DNA of 10,646 nt, from assembly GCA_023140635.1 (NCBI GenBank), contig JAGLLG010000052.1, positions 1 to 10,646 on the forward strand. Reading direction: 5' to 3'. The notes beneath the pieces were generated by a model. That model worked only from the letters and a program-made list of their open reading frames with translations. It searched no databases and had not been told where the DNA came from. The position numbers and the translations under genes were made by a program. Position 1 is the first letter of the stretch, and each line of letters begins with the position of its first letter. Shown piece after piece: positions 5,771-10,646 of this stretch. Origin of the DNA: Candidatus Pacearchaeota archaeon. GTDB taxonomy: Archaea > Nanobdellota > Nanobdellia > Pacearchaeales > GW2011-AR1.

Positions 5771-5812
5771 CAGCTGTTAAGATATATTAACATATGTTAA
5801 ATATTATTAACA
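5767..5812. promoter_or_regulatory. Tandem operator array with 20-bp period across TATA box and start codon
   Basis: Half-sites alternate as TAAACA (5767-5772, one mismatch), TGTTAA (5775-5780), TTAACA (5787-5792), TGTTAA (5795-5800) and TTAACA (5807-5812). They form two dyads, TGTTAA-N6-TTAACA at 5775-5792 and 5795-5812, repeated every 20 bp, close to two helical turns. The array covers the end of the TATA box, the transcription start and the first six codons. A protein bound there would block initiation. The obvious candidate is the winged-helix domain of the gene it controls. Confidence 0.7.
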
Positions 5813-6300
5813 GATTATCAATATTTTTTGAAGATTGTTATAGAGAGTTTTCTGTTCGGGAATATTCTCGCAAGGTAAAGATTAGTCCTCCTACAGTTTC
5901 AAAGATGCTAAAAAATTTTGCAAAAGAGGGATTATTAGTTTTGAGAAGAGAAAGAGGGTTTCTATTGTTTAGAGCAAATCGAGAGAGTTTAATTATGAGG
6001 GATTTGTCTAAAATATATTGGAGAAAAAAACTGGAACGTTTAACTGAATTTTTGGAAAATGAACTGTATGTAGATTCTATCGTTTTATTCGGCTCTCTTT
6101 CAAAGTTAGAAACAACTAAAGACTCCGATGTAGATATTGTGGTGTTTAGTAAATCTAAAAAGAAAATTAATGTTAGCGAATTTGGAAAAAAGTTAGGACG
6201 AGAAATTCAGATTTTTACGTTTGAATCCTTGGAAAAAGTTAATAAAGAGTTAAGGGGTAACATTATGAATGGTTATATACTCGGAGGGTATTTAGCATAA
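5794..6300 (+). CDS. Winged-helix DNA-binding / minimal nucleotidyltransferase (MNT) fusion, likely antitoxin
   Basis: The 168-residue protein has two domains. Residues 1-60 form a winged helix-turn-helix: helix at 20-28, recognition helix around PPTVSKMLKNFAKEGLL (32-48), wing at 49-59. Residues about 70-160 are a minimal nucleotidyltransferase with the family signature G100-S101 followed by D112-x-D114 (metal-binding acids in DSDVDIVVF). The third acid is not obvious; E137 in GREIQIFTF is the nearest candidate. In MNT-HEPN systems such as MntA-HepT of Shewanella, MNT is the antitoxin and adds AMP units to the HEPN toxin. Fusion to a DNA-binding domain suggests it also represses its own operon through the half-site array at 5767-5812. 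Its stop shares one base with the HEPN start (TAATG). ATG 5794 fits the TATA spacing. Confidence 0.87.
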   Translation: MLNIINRLSIFFEDCYREFSVREYSRKVKISPPTVSKMLKNFAKEGLLVLRRERGFLLFRANRESLIMRDLSKIYWRKKLERLTEFLENELYVDSIVLFGSLSKLETTKDSDVDIVVFSKSKKKINVSEFGKKLGREIQIFTFESLEKVNKELRGNIMNGYILGGYLA

Positions 6301-6713
6301 TGGATTGGAGCGAATGTAAAAAAAGACAAATTGTAAAAGAAAGTAGCATCGATAAAAATTTGATTTCTTCGCTAGTTCAATCTAGTGAGAGAAAATTGGC
6401 AACAGATAAATTTGCTCCATTGAGTGAAATTACAGCCTCGACAAAGATTGCGAATAATTATGATTCAATGAGGGAGGTTTTAGAAGCGCTTTCTATTTCT
6501 CGAGGTTTTAAAATTTACAATCATGATTGTTTTGTAGGTTTTATTTTGGAGGTATTAAAGACCCCCTCAGAGGCGAATTGTTTTGATAAGCTTCGTAAAA
6601 TTAGAAATGGAATAAATTATTATGGGAAAAATGTAGGTGTTGAAGATGCTAAAAAAATTATTAAAGAATTGAATGAGTTGAGAATTAAATTTTTGAATCG
6701 TTTAAATGAGTAG
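6300..6713 (+). CDS. HEPN-like protein paired with the MNT, atypical R-x4-Y motif
   Basis: This 137-residue helical protein has the order and features of small HEPN proteins: long helices at about 19-34, 46-68, 75-86 and 115-136, with the conserved loop FDKLRKIRNGINYYGK (95-110). HEPN RNases usually carry R-x4-6-H; here R102-N103 is present, but the histidine position is Y107 followed by Y108. Nuclease activity is therefore doubtful, although the tyrosines recall the residues AMPylated in HepT-type toxins. GGAGG (6283-6287) lies 12 nt before ATG 6300, and the start overlaps the MNT stop by one base, so the two are translationally coupled. Its 3' end overlaps the next membrane-protein gene by 8 nt. 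It is the likely toxin or target partner; a non-catalytic binding partner is the alternative. Confidence 0.82.
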   Translation: MDWSECKKRQIVKESSIDKNLISSLVQSSERKLATDKFAPLSEITASTKIANNYDSMREVLEALSISRGFKIYNHDCFVGFILEVLKTPSEANCFDKLRKIRNGINYYGKNVGVEDAKKIIKELNELRIKFLNRLNE

Positions 6714-7350
6714 GAAATTATATCTTTTTGCAGGATTACTGGTTATCTCAATGATGTTTTTTATTTCTGCACAAGACTCTCCAAGCGTCGCTGTTGGTGG
6801 TGAAGATGTCGAAGATATTCAGGGAGCGATTGATGATTATTCGCCTCTTGACGATTCTGGAGAGGTTAATTTAAGTAAGTACAAACCGTTTAAGAGTAAG
6901 GCTGAGGAGAGAATTGAAAAGATTAATGAGTATATTGGACCTATTACGAAGGTTCTTTGGGGGGTGGAGTTGTCGTTGTCATGGATTTTTATTTTTTCTT
7001 TTATCGTATGGATTTTATTAATCGAGTTGATTGTTATGCCTGTGAGTGAGATTCTTGATTTCAATATTTTTGGTTCTTTATTCGCTGCAACAATTATTGC
7101 AAGTCTTTCTATGCAAGGGTTTGGGAAGGATTTTGTTATTTGGATGAATTCTTTGATGACTCATTGGTGGATTGGTCTTATTGTTTTAGGAGGTTCGGTG
7201 ATAGTAGGTTTTGTTTATTCAGTGTTTGTAAAGACTATTGGGGAAAAGATTAAGGCTGAAAAAGAGGCAGAGGAAAAAGAAAAAACTGATAGGGCACGGA
7301 AAGCTAGTCAAGCCATTGGAGAGATTGATATGAAAAGATTAAAGGGTTAA
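6706..7350 (+). CDS. Secreted-signal membrane protein encoded in the MNT-HEPN operon
   Basis: I do not recognise this 214-residue protein. A signal peptide is clear (SRK, hydrophobic 5-21, cleavage plausible after SAQ-23), followed by an acidic exposed segment (24-53), a charged amphipathic helix (58-78), membrane helices at about 90-112, 119-137 and 153-175, and a strongly charged helical or coiled tail (176-214). ATG 6706 lies inside the end of the HEPN gene (8-nt overlap), with no Shine-Dalgarno sequence and no well-placed TATA box, so it is probably the third gene of that operon. The plan (signal peptide, amphipathic part, helix-turn-helix membrane core, charged coil) resembles the membrane proteins at 4104-4886 and 4974-5705; the GKDFV turn (140-144) sits like their PTEF and PENF turns. 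Homology to them is only suspected. Confidence 0.75.
   Translation: MSRKLYLFAGLLVISMMFFISAQDSPSVAVGGEDVEDIQGAIDDYSPLDDSGEVNLSKYKPFKSKAEERIEKINEYIGPITKVLWGVELSLSWIFIFSFIVWILLIELIVMPVSEILDFNIFGSLFAATIIASLSMQGFGKDFVIWMNSLMTHWWIGLIVLGGSVIVGFVYSVFVKTIGEKIKAEKEAEEKEKTDRARKASQAIGEIDMKRLKG
7274..7285 (-). terminator. Possible T-tract terminator for fen1 on the minus strand
   Basis: The minus strand reads T6-C-T5 here, about 75 nt past the fen1 stop, inside the convergent gene's Lys/Glu-rich tail. It suits oligo-T termination, but it also follows from lysine codons on the other strand. Confidence 0.3.
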
Positions 7351-7358
7351 ATTCTTAA

Positions 7359-8390
7359 TTAAAAGAAATCTCCCAAGCCTTTCTGTTTTTTCTCTTCTTC
7401 TATCTGTTTCAGTTTTTGTAATCCTGAATCTATTCTATTTTCTGAAAAATCGTTAGAAAGAAGGATTTCTTTTACTTTTGTTTCGTCAACTTTCTTAAAT
7501 TCTATATCTTCCATATATGATGATTCGTATTCGTGAAATTGTTTGAAAATTTCTTGCCAGTCAAAGATGAAATTATAGCGGTCATTATTCTGAACGTGTT
7601 TGAAAATCTCTACAGGATATTTGTATTTCTGCACAATCTCTAATGCGCGTTTTTGACCGAGACCTTTTATTCCTCCAGGATTGTAATCTGTTCCTACAAG
7701 GATTGCTAAGCAGATGAGCTGGTCTTTGTCTATTTGTAGTTTGTTAAGAACATCCTGAAATTCAATTAGTTCTAATTTTATGTCAATGTAAATTCCTGCT
7801 GCTGTTCTTCGTCTTCGTGCCGAAGTCAAATTTCTAATAAGATATGGGGATCCATAAAGTAGTGCGTCGTAATCTTGAGATACGGCGGCCCAGGCCTTTT
7901 TTGCTCGTGCTAACGTCGCTGCTTCTGCCTCCCCTTCTCCGGGAGATTGAATTACGGGAATCCCCATCGCGATTAAGAGTTTTTTACTCTCTTTGATTAT
8001 CTCTTCAGTGATTTTCACAAATCGACCACCATATTTTTTCATCCCGTCGATGTCTTCATTTAGTTTCGCTTCCTTGTATTTTTGTTCTGCAATTCTTTTT
8101 GCTTCTTTTCGTCTTTCTATTTCTTCTTGTTTTAGTTCAGGAGATTTTCCATCAAAGACATATACAGGTTTTATTCCACCTTGTAGGAGGTTTATATTTC
8201 TATAAAAGAGTCCTGATAGGTGAGAGGTTATTTTCCCTTGTTTGTTCATCAGAGGAGTTCCGTCGGGTTGCCTTATTGTTGTTAGAAATTGGTAAAGTGT
8301 ATTGAAGGCGTCTATCGCTACGATTTTCCCTTTTAAGTCTGAGATTTCAATTTCTTTTCTAGGAATGATCTCGGATATTTGTACGCCCAT
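7359..8390 (-). CDS. fen: Flap endonuclease 1 (FEN1/XPG family)
   Basis: FEN1 cuts 5' flaps during Okazaki-fragment maturation and long-patch base-excision repair, stimulated by PCNA. This complete 343-residue archaeal-length protein shows the acidic two-metal active site in order: D27 (AIDAFN), D80 (VFDGKSP), E152 and E154 (PGEGEAEA), D173 and D175 (QDYDALLYG) and D235 (VGTDYN). The helix-hairpin-helix element follows (GGIKGLGQKRAL, near 239-250). The C-terminus QKGLGDFF (336-343) is a PIP box. The N-terminal Met-Gly-Val is typical; FEN1 needs Gly2 free near the active site. It lies 30 nt downstream of an unknown gene on the same strand, with a possible weak TATA box in between. It converges with the operon at 5794-7350, leaving 8 nt between stops. 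Confidence 0.96.
   Translation of the reverse strand: MGVQISEIIPRKEIEISDLKGKIVAIDAFNTLYQFLTTIRQPDGTPLMNKQGKITSHLSGLFYRNINLLQGGIKPVYVFDGKSPELKQEEIERRKEAKRIAEQKYKEAKLNEDIDGMKKYGGRFVKITEEIIKESKKLLIAMGIPVIQSPGEGEAEAATLARAKKAWAAVSQDYDALLYGSPYLIRNLTSARRRRTAAGIYIDIKLELIEFQDVLNKLQIDKDQLICLAILVGTDYNPGGIKGLGQKRALEIVQKYKYPVEIFKHVQNNDRYNFIFDWQEIFKQFHEYESSYMEDIEFKKVDETKVKEILLSNDFSENRIDSGLQKLKQIEEEKKQKGLGDFF
7380..7399 (+). terminator. Pyrimidine/T-rich terminator for the MNT-HEPN operon
   Basis: A T-rich tract including T6 at 7386-7391 starts about 30 nt after the last stop of the plus-strand operon, inside the 3' end of the convergent fen1 gene. It suits archaeal oligo-T termination. Confidence 0.4.
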
Positions 8391-8410
8391 GTTAAATAAA
8401 AGATAACGAA

Positions 8411-8420
8411 ATTAATAAAA
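8411..8420 (-). promoter_or_regulatory. Possible TATA box for fen1
   Basis: The minus strand reads TTTTATTAAT, centred about 25 nt upstream of ATG 8390, in the 30-nt gap after the upstream gene. It is weaker than other TATA boxes in the window; read-through from 8849 is the alternative. Confidence 0.4.
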
Positions 8421-8849
8421 TTATTGGTTGATAGATCTTCCCTTATTATAAAGGTCCCAGTATTTTCTTGCTAGAGGAAGACAGTCTATTTCATTTCTCC
8501 CTTTCTTTTTAGAGATTTCAGATGCTAAAAAACCTATCTGAGATTGTTTGTAAGCTGGATCAAACTTAGATAAGGTCCTTCCTCCTTCCTCTTGAATATA
8601 TTCTTGAATTTCAAAGGCATGATTTTTTGCACCACCATAATTATTAGTTAAAACATTCACTGCATGACCAATGATTGCATGTCTTTTATCTTTGATTAGA
8701 TCTTTTGAAACCTTTCTAGAAATGGCGTGTGAAACTGCACCCTTATCACTGGTTGAAAGTACCAGTTCTAATCTATTAATATTGTGTATTCCAGGGATTG
8801 TTATCTCTGGAAGTTCAACAACATAATGGGAATGTGGTCTTTTTTCCAT
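8421..8849 (-). CDS. Unknown histidine-containing soluble protein upstream of fen1
   Basis: I do not recognise this 142-residue protein. It has no signal peptide or membrane helix. The N-terminal part (about 9-33) looks beta-rich; residues 38-70 form helices including a HAIIGHAVNVLTNN stretch, and the C-terminus (about 85-140) is a mix of charged helices. Seven histidines fall in the first 77 residues (H6, H8, H22, H41, H57, H62, H77), several as HSH or HxxxxH, so metal binding is conceivable but unproven. It has a strong TATA box of its own, probably gives a leaderless mRNA, and sits 30 nt upstream of fen1 and divergent from the DNA polymerase. Position alone hints at a replication/repair link. 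Confidence 0.72.
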   Translation of the reverse strand: MEKRPHSHYVVELPEITIPGIHNINRLELVLSTSDKGAVSHAISRKVSKDLIKDKRHAIIGHAVNVLTNNYGGAKNHAFEIQEYIQEEGGRTLSKFDPAYKQSQIGFLASEISKKKGRNEIDCLPLARKYWDLYNKGRSINQ

Positions 8850-8870
8850 ATTAGATAGAATCCTAGAATG

Positions 8871-8879
8871 TTTATAAAT
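8871..8879 (-). promoter_or_regulatory. TATA box of the 142-residue gene
   Basis: TTTATAAAT on the plus strand (ATTTATAAA on the minus), centred at 8875, about 26 nt upstream of ATG 8849. It supports that start and a leaderless message. Confidence 0.65.
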
Positions 8880-8942
8880 CTTTCCATTGTTGTATCTCTC
8901 TAGTGGTTACGTTTGTCTCCCCTTACATATCTCTTCAAAAAA

Positions 8943-8951
8943 CATATAAAG
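8943..8951 (+). promoter_or_regulatory. TATA box of the DNA polymerase gene
   Basis: CATATAAAG is centred at 8947, exactly 25 nt before ATG 8972. The 122-nt gap to the divergent gene holds both promoters; I saw no clear operator in it. Confidence 0.65.
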
Positions 8952-8971
8952 AAGGTTGAACTTTGTCAGAT

Positions 8972-10646
8972 ATGAAATTCGAGTTTATTCCCGTCGATTA
9001 CGATTATTTTGACTTTGAAGGCAAAAACTATATTAGGTTAATTGGCCGAACAGAAAAGGGTAAGAAAGTTTGCGTGATTGACTCTTATGAGCCGAATTTT
9101 TGGATTATTTTGAAAAAAGGGTATGAAGACAAGGTTGATAATGTTATTAAGAAGATTGAAAAATTGGAAGTTGAAAAAGCTTCGAGAGTGACCAAGGTTC
9201 TAAAGGCAGAGGTTTTTGATAAAAGATTTCTTGGAAGGAAGGTTAAGGCTATTAGGGTTTTTGTAACGAATCATAAGGATGCACAGGATATTGCTTCAGC
9301 TATTGGAGATTTAAAAGAAATTGAATTTAGAAGAGAATATGATCTCCCTTTGATCTCTAAATATATTAAGGAAAAGAATGTTGAGCCATTGAGATGGTAT
9401 GATGTTGAGGGTGATATACTGGATGTACAAGATTTTGGAGGGCTTGGTGAAGCACTTAATTTAGAAACCTGTGTTGCTGCTAATGAAATTACTCCGCTAA
9501 AAAAAGATAAAAATTTTGAACCAAAAATTCTGGCATATGATATAGAGTCTGATAGCATTGAACCTGGAAAAGGAAACGTCCTGATGATTTCACTATATGG
9601 TAAAGATATTAAAAAAGTATTAACTTGGAAAAAATGTGAGGGGAAACAGAGTTATGTCGAGTGCCTGGAGGATGAAGGTGTAATGCTCGAGAGGTTTTCT
9701 GAGTTAGTTAATGAATACGATCCAGATATTTTAGTGGGATATTTTTCTGATGGGTTTGATTTACCTTACTTAAAGGCAGCCTCTCAAAAAAACAAAGTAA
9801 AACTTTCTTTGGGTGTTGATGGTAAGGGACCGACTTTTAATAGGGGGAGGATTCCTTCAGGAAAAATTGCAGGGATTGTTCATGTTGATTTGTTTAGATT
9901 TATCGATGCTGTTTTTTCTCAATACTTGCAATCTGAAACTCTATCCTTGAATGAGGTTGCTGGAGAACTTATTGGTGAGAGAAAGGAGGATTTTGATTTT
10001 AATCGGTTGTCTAATATGACTGATAAAGATTGGCATGATTTCTTTTCTTATAATCTGCAGGATGCAGTGATTACTCATAAACTTGCTAATAAAATCTGGC
10101 CGGATATTTTGGAGTTTAGTCTCATCATCAAGGAGCCTCTGTTTGATGTAACGCGAGATAGGATGTCATCCCATGTTGAAAATTATCTCCTTCACAATTT
10201 GGATAGGTTCAATGAAATCGTAGAAAAAAGACCGATGTATAATGAGATTAATGAGCGAAAATCTAAGGGGAAGTATGAGGGGGCTTTTGTTTTTGAACCG
10301 GTTCCAGGACTTTATGAAAATTTAGTTATGTTCGATTTTACTAGTATGCATGCGAGCATTATAGTTTCGTTTAATATTTCGAAGTCTACCCTTCTTCAAA
10401 AGAAAGAGAAAAATTATTACGAATCTCCTGAATTCGAATTGGATGGCGATAAGGGGAAATTTCAATTTACGAAGGATGAAGGATTTTCTCCGACGCTGCT
10501 TAAGGAAATTGTCGACAAAAGAAAACAATATAAGCAAGAGTATAATGAGAATAAAAATCCGATTACGAAAGCAAGATCGAATGCTTACAAATTGTTGGCG
10601 AATGCGTCTTATGGTTATTTGGGATTTTTTGGAGCTAGATATTATT
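8972..10646 (+). CDS. polB: Family B DNA polymerase, 3'-partial
   Basis: This is a replicative-type archaeal PolB with 3'-5' proofreading; 558 residues are visible, roughly 70% of the usual length of about 770-800. After the N-terminal domain (including KAEVFDKRFLGRKVKAIRVF) come Exo I (D190-I-E192), Exo II (GYFSDGFDLPYL, D263) and Exo III (Y360-x3-D364), so all exonuclease acids are present. Polymerase motif A has its catalytic aspartate D455 but reads DFTSMHASII where the family norm is DFxSLYPSII: His460 replaces the steric-gate tyrosine and Ala461 the proline. Motif B is KLLANASYG (K540, N544, Y547, G548). Motif C (DTD) lies beyond the window. In Exo II, Phe258 stands where archaeal enzymes usually have Asn. 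ATG 8972 is set by the TATA box. An intein or a split gene downstream cannot be excluded. Confidence 0.95.
   Translation, partial: MKFEFIPVDYDYFDFEGKNYIRLIGRTEKGKKVCVIDSYEPNFWIILKKGYEDKVDNVIKKIEKLEVEKASRVTKVLKAEVFDKRFLGRKVKAIRVFVTNHKDAQDIASAIGDLKEIEFRREYDLPLISKYIKEKNVEPLRWYDVEGDILDVQDFGGLGEALNLETCVAANEITPLKKDKNFEPKILAYDIESDSIEPGKGNVLMISLYGKDIKKVLTWKKCEGKQSYVECLEDEGVMLERFSELVNEYDPDILVGYFSDGFDLPYLKAASQKNKVKLSLGVDGKGPTFNRGRIPSGKIAGIVHVDLFRFIDAVFSQYLQSETLSLNEVAGELIGERKEDFDFNRLSNMTDKDWHDFFSYNLQDAVITHKLANKIWPDILEFSLIIKEPLFDVTRDRMSSHVENYLLHNLDRFNEIVEKRPMYNEINERKSKGKYEGAFVFEPVPGLYENLVMFDFTSMHASIIVSFNISKSTLLQKKEKNYYESPEFELDGDKGKFQFTKDEGFSPTLLKEIVDKRKQYKQEYNENKNPITKARSNAYKLLANASYGYLGFFGARYY

Noticed and set aside
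9271..9558. Minus-strand frame of 95 codons inside polB
   Set aside because: It is a Ser-rich antisense frame with no promoter; the plus strand here carries polymerase sequence leading into Exo I.
10322..10537. Minus-strand frame of 71 codons inside polB
   Set aside because: It lies opposite motif A and neighbouring conserved polymerase sequence; the product is low-complexity and basic.
1..10646. CRISPR array, tRNA, rRNA, insertion sequence or integrase
   Set aside because: I found no repeat-spacer periodicity, no cloverleaf-like segment with T-loop consensus, and no transposase or recombinase motifs in any frame.

Overview
This AT-rich window comes from an archaeon. The evidence is an archaeal-type family B DNA polymerase, a FEN1 flap endonuclease, a NreA-type repair protein, and TATA boxes whose centres lie about 25 nt upstream of start codons, which is the layout expected for leaderless archaeal mRNAs. 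The compact gene order, many small membrane proteins and short overlaps suggest a DPANN lineage (Pacearchaeota/Woesearchaeota-like). That placement is inference; no rRNA or tRNA gene is present to confirm it.

Layout. Positions 1-1136 hold a rhomboid protease (5' end cut off by the window edge) overlapping a SpoIIM-family membrane protein. Positions 1178-1420 encode an 80-residue unknown protein that converges, with one base between the stops, on a minus-strand NreA gene (1422-2621). A two-helix small membrane protein (2661-2849, minus) and another (2952-3218, plus) diverge from a shared promoter region. Positions 3219-4103 are the least orderly part: a long palindrome and TATA box precede a 191-residue unknown gene whose predicted transcription start points to a different reading frame, and short overlapping frames follow it. 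Positions 4104-5705 carry two divergent membrane proteins that I judge to be paralogues of each other.

Positions 5706-7350 are the most interesting block. A winged-helix/minimal nucleotidyltransferase (MNT) fusion, a HEPN-like protein and a secreted/membrane protein form an overlapping three-gene operon. Its promoter contains a regular array of TGTTAA/TTAACA half-sites with a 20-bp period, running from the TATA box across the start codon. This looks like an autoregulated toxin-antitoxin or defence-type module with a membrane partner.

Positions 7359-10646 return to housekeeping genes. FEN1 (minus) lies downstream of an unknown 142-residue gene (minus), which diverges from a family B DNA polymerase (plus, 3' end cut off). 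Both NreA and FEN1 end in PCNA-interaction (PIP) motifs, so three replication/repair proteins sit in this window. The polymerase has an unusual motif A. No CRISPR array, insertion sequence, integrase, tRNA or rRNA was found, and no stretch over 300 bases lacks a gene.
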